64,000 bases of DNA from Apostichopus japonicus (taxonomy: Eukaryota; Echinodermata; Holothuroidea; Aspidochirotida; Stichopodidae), in contig NC_092561.1 in the NCBI RefSeq assembly GCF_037975245.1, forward strand, positions 10,539,001 to 10,603,000. Direction: 5' to 3'. Shown piece by piece: positions 10,789 through 22,300 of the stretch. The notes below the pieces were generated by a model. It worked only from the letters and a program-made list of their open reading frames with translations. It was not told where the DNA came from and ran no database searches. The position numbers and the translations under genes were made by a program. Position 1 is the stretch's first letter. Each line of letters starts with the position of its first letter.

Positions 10789-13700
10789 GTGACTCCAGAC
10801 AAAGTACCAAGTAAGGGAAGATCGAAACGTAAAGCAAATAATATTTGGAAGAATAGTAATATTCCTAGTTCTAGATATACAGGGAACGACCGTAATGTGG
10901 ATATTCAACTGGACACACGTAATTTTGTAAGAGGTACTTTACATGATGGTAAAGGAATTTCATTGTTGTTTGATAGTGGAGCGACACGCTCTATCATTTC
11001 TTCTTCTACAGTGCAAAATTCAAAGTATTTATCCTCTATACAACCTGTCTCAGTAGATGTAGTAAACCTAAAGTTGGGTAATGGTCAGTTTATTCATGCG
11101 TATAGCACGATAACATTTCAGGTCAAAATTCAAGGTCATGAATTTCAGCTTTCTGCTTTAATTGCTGCAAACCTGACAGGTATTGACTTAATATTAGGTA
11201 GTCAAACTCTGAAGGAATTGAATGGATCTTTGGACTTTACCACAAATTGTTTTAGAATTAAACAAGCCAAAGTCTTCCTTAGGCCAGTGCAGAGATTTGT
11301 TATTTACCCAGGTCAGCAAAGATACATTACTGTACAGGGACGTCTTCCACTATATGCACGAAATGCAGATGTGGTTATTAAACCGTTTCCTCTAATATCT
11401 CGTATGTGTCCTTCACGAATGTTAGTGAAAATGCATAAAGGTAGAACAAAGATTCTACTAAGGAACATGGGTAATCGGAAATTTTTTCTGCATCCTTCTC
11501 GCACAGTGGCTCATTTAGATTTAGCAGATATCATTACGGTCACAGAAGACATACCTACTGATTCTCTAGATTTTCTAAATGTCATGAGAGACATCGAAAA
11601 ACCGTCTCTTTTTCGAACGAATTCTAACTCTAAAGAGAATCGTGATGAAATTACACGATATAATTTACATCGATATCCACATTTGACAGCTGATGATCCC
11701 CTGGTTTCCAAATCCGAACAGGAAATCATGAGAGATAACATTAATTTGGAACAAAGTATTCTGAATGCTTCAGAAACAGAAAGCATATATGAATTTCTAG
11801 ACTCACATAGAGATGCATTTTCTCTTTATGGTGAATTATCTCACTGTCCAAATTATGAGGCTGATATTACTCTTACTAATGATGAGCCATTTTACATACG
11901 TCCCTATAGACTTTCAGATGAGGACAAAGTCATAGTCGCCAGTGAGCTTGACAAATTAGTGCGATTAGGAATCTTAGCGGTAGGACATCAGTCTTATACC
12001 TCTCCAGTTTTCCTCATTCCAAAGAAGGGAACAAAAGACAAAAGGGTTGTCACAGATTTTCGCTACTTGAACAGTAGAATAAAACGTCTCAATCACCCAT
12101 TTCCATTACTGAATGAGACTATCCGTACCATAGGGTACTCTGGAGCCAAAATTTTGGGTGTTCTCGATTTAAAGTCTGCATTCTTCTGTTTGCCACTTAG
12201 TGTTCATGCACAACAATATACAGGTATTGCTTCATTTCATGGAGGAAAGCATTATTATTATAAACGCTTACCACAGGGATTGAATTTATCTCCAGCGATC
12301 TTTCAGTCGCAAATTAATGATATTTTGGCAACGATCCCAAATTCAAATAAGTTCTGTATTGCTCATCATGACGATATTATTGTGTACAGTGCAGACAAAC
12401 AATCTCACAAACAACACCTACAGGCAATTTTTAAGGTTTTAATGGACAATGGATTGAAAATCTCTCCGAAAAAGTGTAGCATTTTCCAAAATTCAGTCCG
12501 ATATATGGGACATTTGCTCTCAATAACCCCAGAAGGTGAGGCTTGTATCCAACCTTTACATGACAGATGTGCAGCAATCAGGAACACACCGAAACCACAC
12601 AATGTTAAGTCAGTAAGACGATTTGTAGGTGCAGTTAATTATGTGGCTTCATTTTTCCCAAATATTCAAGCACTATTGAGACCATTACATCATTTGAGTC
12701 GTAAGAGAAAGGTATTTAAATGGACAGAGGAACATCAGAGTGCATTTCAAGATATTAAAGAGTTGTTGTGTAATCCACCTATATTGCATATGCCACAGAA
12801 ATATGGTCGTTTTGTGTTATATAGCGACACATCACGAGTAGCAACAGGATCGTACCTGACACAAAGAGTTAATGGCAAAGAGAATATTATTGCATATTAC
12901 TCTAAGATATTACCACCAGCATGTCAGAGGTATAGTGTAACTGAATTAGAAATGATGGGTCTATTTATTAATGTGACAGCATTCAAACATTTATTGCAAA
13001 ATGTAGAATTTGAGGCATATGTTGATCACTCAGCCATTGTTGAATTGTTTAAGTCAAAACAAGAACCAGCAACTTCACGCTTACGTAAACTTCTGTTCAA
13101 GTTGTCAGAATATACATTTCAGGTTGGTTACAAAAAGGGTTCAGAATTGGTTTTGGCAGATTATTTGTCTAGAGCACCACAGGAATTTCACTCTGAAATA
13201 GATCAGGTTGCTCAAGAGGTCAATTCTTGTGAGGATTTTTCAACTCCACCTAAGGAGACATTTAATCCAATCATGACAAGGTCAAAGGCAAGGTCAATGG
13301 GAGTCAAAGTTCCAGATTTATTTCCGAATAAAGTCACTAAGGAGTCCATGCAGGATTCCTCAGCCAAAGAATCAACAAATAGAGTTAATAGGACATCCGT
13401 TCCTAAGGCAACACATTCTAATGAGCATGTTACACAGAGACCACAATCTGAGTCACAAAAGACGACTACACCAGTAATTTCTACTGATAAGAGAGATACA
13501 TATAGTCAAAGGCCTACTATTACTATGCCGAGTGAAAATCGACATACATATAGTCCTGACATATTAGTTGTGCCAAATTTTACAAGTGTTTCTCAACCTA
13601 CAGAGCCAAGATTAGTGGATCAGATTAGACATAGAGTGCCAGAGGTAGTCAGAGAACCACCACCAGAATTATTTGTTCAGCCGAAGCCAGTCATAACAAA

Positions 13701-15663
13701 CATTGATCATTTGGTTACAGGGCACATTCCAAAACAAAAGGAATTGAATAAAGTCATGAAGGCAATTCGAGGAAAGCTGATCAAAAACTATGATCTGCCA
13801 TTTGATGTAAAAGAGTTGCAAATTCAACAACAAACTTGTCCTTACTACAAACCAATTTATGATTTTCTTGCACATGACATTATTCCAAGTAATGCTAAGC
13901 ATGCTAGAACTGTTCGTTCTCAAGCAGAGGATTATTTGTTATGTAATAGTTTGTTATTCAGGATATTTTTGCATGAGACTAATGATGCTAAGATGACTCT
14001 TCAGTTAGTCGTACCTGAGACTATGGTAGAACAAATAATATCTCGATATCATGATGACTTGTTAAGTAATCATCAGGGTGTAATGCGTACATATTTGACC
14101 ATTAGACAGCATTTCTATCTGCGCAATATGTTTCAACGCATCAGTAATTATATTCAGGCATGTCTCCGTTGTCAAGAATTCCGTAAGAAACCGGACAAAT
14201 TGAGACAATATCATGCTCGCATTCCTGATTCTTATCGTCCTTTTGACAGACTTAGTCTGGATTTCAAGACTATGCCCACAACGGCTACAGGATTTAAACA
14301 TTTGATGGTTGTTTGTGATGAGATCACTAGATTTGTTGTATGTGTTTCTCTTAAGACTCTTGATGCTGAAACAATATGTGAAGCATTATTGCAGAGGGTA
14401 GTTACAACCTTTGGTACACCGTCTTGTATCATAAGTGATGCGGCAGCTTCTCTTACAGGAAAATTAGTGCAGCTCTTAAGTAAAGCTTTAGGCATTGAAC
14501 AAAAGTTCATCAGTGTAAACAATCATGGAAGCTTACAGGTTGAAAGACACATTCAGACTCTTTCAAATTTCCTCAAAGTGAACTTGAATCAGTTTGGTAC
14601 GGATTGGGTACGATTTGTCCCAACATCAGCCTATGCATATAACACATTTTCCTCTCCTCAGTTGGGTAGCTATAGCCCATTTGAACTTGCATTTGGACGT
14701 AAGCCGCCAAATCTTACAAATTTATCGTTCAATCCAATGGCAGGATTATCACAATCTCATGGAGAATATGCTGCATTGTTAAAGAAACGATTTGATCATT
14801 TGTCAAGGGTAATGTTAGTCTTACAAAAGAAGCAACAAGATGCTCAAAATGTTAAGATAAGTGCAAAACTGGACAAGGGTGCAATTTATTCAACGGGTCA
14901 GTTAGTGTATCTGTATAAGCCAACGTCTTCCTCCTTGACTGCGAACTCTCGCAAAATTGCTGCTGAATGGTGTGGACCATTAGTGATCCATCAAGTTTTG
15001 GATAGGACTCATTATTTGTTGGCCACTCTCAAAGGAGAAATTCTTAGTGATGTATTCAATTATAACAGGCTTAAACCATGTTTTGTAAGAGCATCTTTTG
15101 AGACTAAGAATATCACCAACATTCAGAAATTGCGAAAGGTCTTGAAAACAAAGGGTTCATCAAGTGAAAAGGTTGCTCGAATGAGAAATGTTTTGAGTAG
15201 TAACACTTCTAATGCAGAAAATGTTAATGTCATGCAAGATGCACATATTGAGTTTCATGATGAGTTCGGTAACATTTTGCCAGGGGTAACTTCAGATCAC
15301 GTCATGTGTCTTATGACCACTAAGCCAATGAATGTTGCATCCTTTCTAGAGAATAGAGCACATAATGAAGGATTAGCAATTCCATATCCTTCCATGAAAG
15401 ATAGCATATTAAGGCAAAAGAAAGTTTTTGCAAATGCTCCACAAGGAGACATGAAAGTCCAACGTGCTAGATACAAATTGGGTGAATTACAGGTTCTGGT
15501 CACCTATCAGACACCATGTTTTCCAACAGGCTTTAAGAGTCATGATTTTTGGTGGAATGTAGGGAAATATTCCAACACAGAGGAAATAATGAATTTTCTC
15601 CATGAAAAGGGATTGAACATTACAGGCAATCCAGGCAGGATGTTGCAAACATTATATGGTTAG
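10789..15663 (+). CDS. pol: Pol polyprotein (protease, RT, RNase H, integrase), unit 1
   Basis: 1624 codons counted from a GTG; real translation probably enters by -1 shifting from gag, upstream of this point. Order: aspartic protease with DSGA at residues 62-65; reverse transcriptase with LDLKSAF and LPQGLNLSP, and HHDD at 526-529 where YxDD is expected; RNase H with D680, E719, D746 and D791; integrase zinc site H1088, H1095, C1125, C1128; integrase catalytic D1158, D1217, E1252; GPY/F-like EWCGP at about 1393-1397. This protease-RT-RNaseH-integrase order is that of Ty3/gypsy (Metaviridae). About 200 residues follow the GPY/F segment and match no domain I know. No chromodomain or env is seen. 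Confidence 0.92.
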   Translation: MTPDKVPSKGRSKRKANNIWKNSNIPSSRYTGNDRNVDIQLDTRNFVRGTLHDGKGISLLFDSGATRSIISSSTVQNSKYLSSIQPVSVDVVNLKLGNGQFIHAYSTITFQVKIQGHEFQLSALIAANLTGIDLILGSQTLKELNGSLDFTTNCFRIKQAKVFLRPVQRFVIYPGQQRYITVQGRLPLYARNADVVIKPFPLISRMCPSRMLVKMHKGRTKILLRNMGNRKFFLHPSRTVAHLDLADIITVTEDIPTDSLDFLNVMRDIEKPSLFRTNSNSKENRDEITRYNLHRYPHLTADDPLVSKSEQEIMRDNINLEQSILNASETESIYEFLDSHRDAFSLYGELSHCPNYEADITLTNDEPFYIRPYRLSDEDKVIVASELDKLVRLGILAVGHQSYTSPVFLIPKKGTKDKRVVTDFRYLNSRIKRLNHPFPLLNETIRTIGYSGAKILGVLDLKSAFFCLPLSVHAQQYTGIASFHGGKHYYYKRLPQGLNLSPAIFQSQINDILATIPNSNKFCIAHHDDIIVYSADKQSHKQHLQAIFKVLMDNGLKISPKKCSIFQNSVRYMGHLLSITPEGEACIQPLHDRCAAIRNTPKPHNVKSVRRFVGAVNYVASFFPNIQALLRPLHHLSRKRKVFKWTEEHQSAFQDIKELLCNPPILHMPQKYGRFVLYSDTSRVATGSYLTQRVNGKENIIAYYSKILPPACQRYSVTELEMMGLFINVTAFKHLLQNVEFEAYVDHSAIVELFKSKQEPATSRLRKLLFKLSEYTFQVGYKKGSELVLADYLSRAPQEFHSEIDQVAQEVNSCEDFSTPPKETFNPIMTRSKARSMGVKVPDLFPNKVTKESMQDSSAKESTNRVNRTSVPKATHSNEHVTQRPQSESQKTTTPVISTDKRDTYSQRPTITMPSENRHTYSPDILVVPNFTSVSQPTEPRLVDQIRHRVPEVVREPPPELFVQPKPVITNIDHLVTGHIPKQKELNKVMKAIRGKLIKNYDLPFDVKELQIQQQTCPYYKPIYDFLAHDIIPSNAKHARTVRSQAEDYLLCNSLLFRIFLHETNDAKMTLQLVVPETMVEQIISRYHDDLLSNHQGVMRTYLTIRQHFYLRNMFQRISNYIQACLRCQEFRKKPDKLRQYHARIPDSYRPFDRLSLDFKTMPTTATGFKHLMVVCDEITRFVVCVSLKTLDAETICEALLQRVVTTFGTPSCIISDAAASLTGKLVQLLSKALGIEQKFISVNNHGSLQVERHIQTLSNFLKVNLNQFGTDWVRFVPTSAYAYNTFSSPQLGSYSPFELAFGRKPPNLTNLSFNPMAGLSQSHGEYAALLKKRFDHLSRVMLVLQKKQQDAQNVKISAKLDKGAIYSTGQLVYLYKPTSSSLTANSRKIAAEWCGPLVIHQVLDRTHYLLATLKGEILSDVFNYNRLKPCFVRASFETKNITNIQKLRKVLKTKGSSSEKVARMRNVLSSNTSNAENVNVMQDAHIEFHDEFGNILPGVTSDHVMCLMTTKPMNVASFLENRAHNEGLAIPYPSMKDSILRQKKVFANAPQGDMKVQRARYKLGELQVLVTYQTPCFPTGFKSHDFWWNVGKYSNTEEIMNFLHEKGLNITGNPGRMLQTLYG

Positions 15664-16905
15664 AATGTATAACTGCATATTGCTTTAAGTTCAGATGAAC
15701 AGGTGTTTTACCCACGATTGTATGAATGGAATGTGTCATGGCAATTACCTGCATACCTATTAAGTGGAAGTCATTGTACTATATGGTGTAACAATATAAG
15801 CTTTATTGTTAAAACCGCCACCAAGTGACCTAGTTTCATCTTTTATAACAAATGTGTAATGAGTATACCTTATTTCTCCTTATGAATTCGTTCAAACGTT
15901 TACCCGGCAATTAGAACCTATCCGGAATATTAGCAACATGGGTTTTCATATATTGAGAAATATTTTAGGGATATTTACTTTGCATCATTTATGTTATATT
16001 GAAGGCTATTTAGAGACAGCATTGGTGATATGCAACTTTGCTTACAGCAACAGTTATCAAAGCAAATGAAAGTATAGATTTTTTGAGGAAGTTATTTATA
16101 TATTTTCTTTTCCTCAAATATTCATGCAAAAGTAAATTTCATCAAGAAGTTGAAAGACAAGATGTTAAGTATTATGTTAATTTGAAGAAAGATTTGTTGA
16201 TGTCATAGTCTATGGGGTCTCTTTTATGGTATCGAATATCTAGTACTTTGGTACTTTACTAGACTATCATTCGGAGTGCATACCTAGGGTCACCATGCTA
16301 TCGAGTCACATTTTTTTGAAGTGAATGTATATGATTCACAAGGTTTCAAAGCAGTTTTGAAACTATGCCTTCATTAAAGAGGAGGTTTTGTAAATGAGTT
16401 TGTAATATTTTAAGGTTCTTTTTTAATGTACGAATTTTTTATGGAACGCTGAGGTGTTCAGTTCAGTTAAAAGATAACTAAGTCTAGTATTCTCTGATCT
16501 CTCCCCAATTCACGGCATGATTTCACTTTTGATATGAATGTATTATTGATGTATGAAGTGCATAAATGTATTTTGTAAGAGATACTGCATATTTTGCTGT
16601 GTCATGTAACTTTAAGATATCTTAATGATATCTTCCTTTTTTTTGGATTACATCATATGATGTCATCAATATTGAAGAGGTACACAAAATTCAAGGAAAT
16701 AGTGTTCAATGTATATACCATATGATCATTTTAATCATTTGTAACCAAGATGTTAACTTTTGAGATATATGAAGGCCATTTATTGAAGTCAATGAATATT
16801 AGTGAATGTGCTTACAGTACTCTACCTTCTTGAGATAATGATAAGTTAAAGCAGTATGATGTTAAAATTTTGGAGTATCCAAAAATTTTAAAAGATTGAG
16901 GGGGA
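15664..16905 (+). other. Long 3' untranslated region and purine tract, unit 1
   Basis: 1,242 bases lie between the pol stop and the next LTR with no open frame of note. In many Ty3/gypsy elements this space is short or carries env. The purine-rich GATTGAGGGGGA ends at 16905, directly before the LTR, as expected for the plus-strand primer. The region contains AAGATATCTT, the same word used as insertion target in the outer copy. Unit 2 has the same region at 24192-25433. Confidence 0.75.
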
Positions 16906-17628
16906 TGTTATGAAATAGTAATACCATCTCTTTGATGTTACCGAAAAGCTCCATCGAGATACCTTACAGGCCTCTTATGTATTTATCTAGGTCATGGATT
17001 CAGTTTTCCCACGAGAAGTTTTTAACTATCTTATTGAATCTTGGTACAGGGCCTTTTCCCAAAATAGATTCCATTATGTCTGTGGAACATTCGAGAAGGT
17101 TCTCTCACGTGGTATGGAAGTTTCCAAAGAAAGGGGATGGACTTCCAAACTCCCAACCAATCAGGGCAGATCAGTGCCAGTGCACTTATTTTTATATCAT
17201 TAAGTTAATACAGGATGGTCAGGTCATTGGCTGCCTACTGATTATGCGCAGTGAGATTTTTATGGAAGTAAGGTTTAAAAGAAAAAGGAGGTCAGAAATT
17301 TATCACTCCGTCAGCGCTCCGTGATCAGTTCGTTGCTTCGTCACCATTTCATCACTCTTTCTAATTGTTTAATTGACGGAGTCAAGTCAAGTCAAATGAT
17401 TGTAATTTAGTTTTATTTGTAAAGAGAATCGACAGAGAAGAAATTATACCGAATCATTAATCAAATCCTATCTCGTCAAATTGTTTTTTCTGTGAACTCA
17501 TTGTTTTCGCCCGTTCGAGACATCTCCTGAAGAAGCATAAATACGGCATCAAGATATCCCAGTACCTTTCTATCGCGAGTCCCGATATAGTTTTACTATC
17601 GGAGGAGCGGGCTCGACACAATATTACA
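16906..17628 (+). repeat. Shared middle LTR of the dimer
   Basis: Same 723-bp sequence as LTR 1, with TG at 16906 and CA at 17627-17628. It serves as 3' LTR for unit 1 (purine tract on its left) and 5' LTR for unit 2 (primer-binding site TGGTGGAGATCGG at 17629). Confidence 0.93.
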
Positions 17629-18330
17629 TGGTGGAGATCGGTTGCTTTCTTCAGGAACAAAACGGTAACGGAACTTTTCACAACTTTCGTTCGTTACGAT
17701 CAATAACGAACAGGTGATTTTTTTTTTGGCCCGAAGACCTAACGAGGAACACAACGTATGTTCACGACCTAGCCTAACGGAAACACTCTACGAAGGAAGT
17801 CAGCCTATACTGGCCTAAGTCTGTACACCGGAACCACTGATCTGTACACTAACGTTAATCAACCCAGCATGCAGTTCGCGTTTGAACATTCGCGCAACTA
17901 GTAAGTCATACTACAGCTCTAAACATCAGAACTGAACATTTTCGCGATCTAAGCCTAGACTCGACCCGATGTTAACGGCGAACGAATCTGAAGTTCTTAC
18001 GAGATGTAGGCCTACCTGCTACTACCCACCTGCTACTGCTACTACCTACTGCTACTACCTGCTGCAACTACTACTGCTGACCGAGGGACTTCAATCATCG
18101 TTTGCAGTTCCACTACCAGTTCTTAGTTAAACTTAAGGGTGAGTGAAATCATGCCAATTTGTATCCCAACAACCCCTATTTGAGATCAGAGTGTACCGAT
18201 AAGTTATTTTAATCGTGTCCATGTATTGCATATGTGTTATTTGTATTGCGGTCGATAGTGTGTTGAAATAGGTCAAGGCTTATGTTGTATACTCAGTCAT
18301 AACTAGCCTACAGTAATTGTATTCAGCATA

Positions 18331-19287
18331 ATGTCCGTCAGTGAACAGGAAACTTCGACCTCTGTTAATGTTATGCAGAAACATAGGCCCACTGATTTTT
18401 TGCCATCACGATTTCAGGGCGATGTAGTTGATGCAGATTTAGCCGAAGCTCATTATTTGGGATTTGAAGATTATTTAGAGGTGCATAAATTGCCGTCCCA
18501 AACCACCCCTGAGGCTGTAGCGGAAGAATTTAATGAAATATGTCGCATATTTAAGCGAACACTTAAAGGCCAAGCCAGACTCTGGATTGAAAACAAAAAT
18601 TTTTCAACTATTGCTGATCTTCGCAAGCAATTCCTTGCTCGTTTCAGTCCAGGGACTTCTTCCTACGCTAAATCACAGGCATTTCATGCATTAAGCTATA
18701 CGCCAGGTGATACAGCTCAAGCTCATTTGGCCAAAATTTCAAAAGCTGCAGCACAATTAAATTATGGCGAGGACCAAATTAGAGATAAATTTATCTCGAC
18801 CCTGCCTTTGCAATGCCGCTCAGCAGTGTTAATGTCTGCATCACCAAAAGCAACAATTGCAGATTTGGTCATGAAAGTCCAATGTTATTTTGACTTACAA
18901 ATCCAAAGTCAACCCCCAGCTTCTTCCGAACTATTTATGGCAATGCACGACAAAGCATCTTCTGTTCAGACTCCTACTATTTCTGCATCTTCTGAGATAC
19001 ACGAGTTGTGTAATAAAATTCAGGAATTAGAGACCAAGTTTGATCAGTCACGTAGGTCAGAATTGCAAGACAATCCAAAAGATATGAGGCAAAGATATAG
19101 TTCTCGTGATTCTCGTGGTCCTAGGACAGGTCAGAATAATAACAGGAGAAGGTTACCATATTTTAATCCTTCAGTCACATGTTACTACTGCCAAAATCGA
19201 GGTCATTTTGCACAATATTGCCAAATTCGCCTAAGCCATGAAATGGAGGCTAAGGTAAACAGAGTACCAACACAGAATTTTCAGTAG
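18331..19287 (+). CDS. gag: Gag polyprotein, unit 2
   Basis: Encodes the same 318 residues as unit 1, offset by exactly 8,528 bp, with the same zinc knuckle and the same GAATTTT before the TAG stop. Absence of any amino-acid change means the two units separated very recently, were homogenised, or are an assembly duplicate. Confidence 0.9.
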   Translation: MSVSEQETSTSVNVMQKHRPTDFLPSRFQGDVVDADLAEAHYLGFEDYLEVHKLPSQTTPEAVAEEFNEICRIFKRTLKGQARLWIENKNFSTIADLRKQFLARFSPGTSSYAKSQAFHALSYTPGDTAQAHLAKISKAAAQLNYGEDQIRDKFISTLPLQCRSAVLMSASPKATIADLVMKVQCYFDLQIQSQPPASSELFMAMHDKASSVQTPTISASSEIHELCNKIQELETKFDQSRRSELQDNPKDMRQRYSSRDSRGPRTGQNNNRRRLPYFNPSVTCYYCQNRGHFAQYCQIRLSHEMEAKVNRVPTQNFQ

Positions 19288-19316
19288 GGAGCACTTATGA
19301 TTGCACTCATCATACA

Positions 19317-22300
19317 GTGACTCCAGACAAAGTACCAAGTAAGGGAAGATCGAAACGTAAAGCAAATAATATTTGGAAGAATAGTAATATTCCTAGTTCT
19401 AGATATACAGGGAACGACCGTAATGTGGATATTCAACTGGACACACGTAATTTTGTAAGAGGTACTTTACATGATGGTAAAGGAATTTCATTGTTGTTTG
19501 ATAGTGGAGCGACACGCTCTATCATTTCTTCTTCTACAGTGCAAAATTCAAAGTATTTATCCTCTATACAACCTGTCTCAGTAGATGTAGTAAACCTAAA
19601 GTTGGGTAATGGTCAGTTTATTCATGCGTATAGCACGATAACATTTCAGGTCAAAATTCAAGGTCATGAATTTCAGCTTTCTGCTTTAATTGCTGCAAAC
19701 CTGACAGGTATTGACTTAATATTAGGTAGTCAAACTCTGAAGGAATTGAATGGATCTTTGGACTTTACCACAAATTGTTTTAGAATTAAACAAGCCAAAG
19801 TCTTCCTTAGGCCAGTGCAGAGATTTGTTATTTACCCAGGTCAGCAAAGATACATTACTGTACAGGGACGTCTTCCACTATATGCACGAAATGCAGATGT
19901 GGTTATTAAACCGTTTCCTCTAATATCTCGTATGTGTCCTTCACGAATGTTAGTGAAAATGCATAAAGGTAGAACAAAGATTCTACTAAGGAACATGGGT
20001 AATCGGAAATTTTTTCTGCATCCTTCTCGCACAGTGGCTCATTTAGATTTAGCAGATATCATTACGGTCACAGAAGACATACCTACTGATTCTCTAGATT
20101 TTCTAAATGTCATGAGAGACATCGAAAAACCGTCTCTTTTTCGAACGAATTCTAACTCTAAAGAGAATCGTGATGAAATTACACGATATAATTTACATCG
20201 ATATCCACATTTGACAGCTGATGATCCCCTGGTTTCCAAATCCGAACAGGAAATCATGAGAGATAACATTAATTTGGAACAAAGTATTCTGAATGCTTCA
20301 GAAACAGAAAGCATATATGAATTTCTAGACTCACATAGAGATGCATTTTCTCTTTATGGTGAATTATCTCACTGTCCAAATTATGAGGCTGATATTACTC
20401 TTACTAATGATGAGCCATTTTACATACGTCCCTATAGACTTTCAGATGAGGACAAAGTCATAGTCGCCAGTGAGCTTGACAAATTAGTGCGATTAGGAAT
20501 CTTAGCGGTAGGACATCAGTCTTATACCTCTCCAGTTTTCCTCATTCCAAAGAAGGGAACAAAAGACAAAAGGGTTGTCACAGATTTTCGCTACTTGAAC
20601 AGTAGAATAAAACGTCTCAATCACCCATTTCCATTACTGAATGAGACTATCCGTACCATAGGGTACTCTGGAGCCAAAATTTTGGGTGTTCTCGATTTAA
20701 AGTCTGCATTCTTCTGTTTGCCACTTAGTGTTCATGCACAACAATATACAGGTATTGCTTCATTTCATGGAGGAAAGCATTATTATTATAAACGCTTACC
20801 ACAGGGATTGAATTTATCTCCAGCGATCTTTCAGTCGCAAATTAATGATATTTTGGCAACGATCCCAAATTCAAATAAGTTCTGTATTGCTCATCATGAC
20901 GATATTATTGTGTACAGTGCAGACAAACAATCTCACAAACAACACCTACAGGCAATTTTTAAGGTTTTAATGGACAATGGATTGAAAATCTCTCCGAAAA
21001 AGTGTAGCATTTTCCAAAATTCAGTCCGATATATGGGACATTTGCTCTCAATAACCCCAGAAGGTGAGGCTTGTATCCAACCTTTACATGACAGATGTGC
21101 AGCAATCAGGAACACACCGAAACCACACAATGTTAAGTCAGTAAGACGATTTGTAGGTGCAGTTAATTATGTGGCTTCATTTTTCCCAAATATTCAAGCA
21201 CTATTGAGACCATTACATCATTTGAGTCGTAAGAGAAAGGTATTTAAATGGACAGAGGAACATCAGAGTGCATTTCAAGATATTAAAGAGTTGTTGTGTA
21301 ATCCACCTATATTGCATATGCCACAGAAATATGGTCGTTTTGTGTTATATAGCGACACATCACGAGTAGCAACAGGATCGTACCTGACACAAAGAGTTAA
21401 TGGCAAAGAGAATATTATTGCATATTACTCTAAGATATTACCACCAGCATGTCAGAGGTATAGTGTAACTGAATTAGAAATGATGGGTCTATTTATTAAT
21501 GTGACAGCATTCAAACATTTATTGCAAAATGTAGAATTTGAGGCATATGTTGATCACTCAGCCATTGTTGAATTGTTTAAGTCAAAACAAGAACCAGCAA
21601 CTTCACGCTTACGTAAACTTCTGTTCAAGTTGTCAGAATATACATTTCAGGTTGGTTACAAAAAGGGTTCAGAATTGGTTTTGGCAGATTATTTGTCTAG
21701 AGCACCACAGGAATTTCACTCTGAAATAGATCAGGTTGCTCAAGAGGTCAATTCTTGTGAGGATTTTTCAACTCCACCTAAGGAGACATTTAATCCAATC
21801 ATGACAAGGTCAAAGGCAAGGTCAATGGGAGTCAAAGTTCCAGATTTATTTCCGAATAAAGTCACTAAGGAGTCCATGCAGGATTCCTCAGCCAAAGAAT
21901 CAACAAATAGAGTTAATAGGACATCCGTTCCTAAGGCAACACATTCTAATGAGCATGTTACACAGAGACCACAATCTGAGTCACAAAAGACGACTACACC
22001 AGTAATTTCTACTGATAAGAGAGATACATATAGTCAAAGGCCTACTATTACTATGCCGAGTGAAAATCGACATACATATAGTCCTGACATATTAGTTGTG
22101 CCAAATTTTACAAGTGTTTCTCAACCTACAGAGCCAAGATTAGTGGATCAGATTAGACATAGAGTGCCAGAGGTAGTCAGAGAACCACCACCAGAATTAT
22201 TTGTTCAGCCGAAGCCAGTCATAACAAACATTGATCATTTGGTTACAGGGCACATTCCAAAACAAAAGGAATTGAATAAAGTCATGAAGGCAATTCGAGG

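Noticed and set aside
15664-16905. Possible env gene after pol
   Set aside because: No open frame, signal peptide or membrane segment is seen; the region is AT-rich and full of stops.
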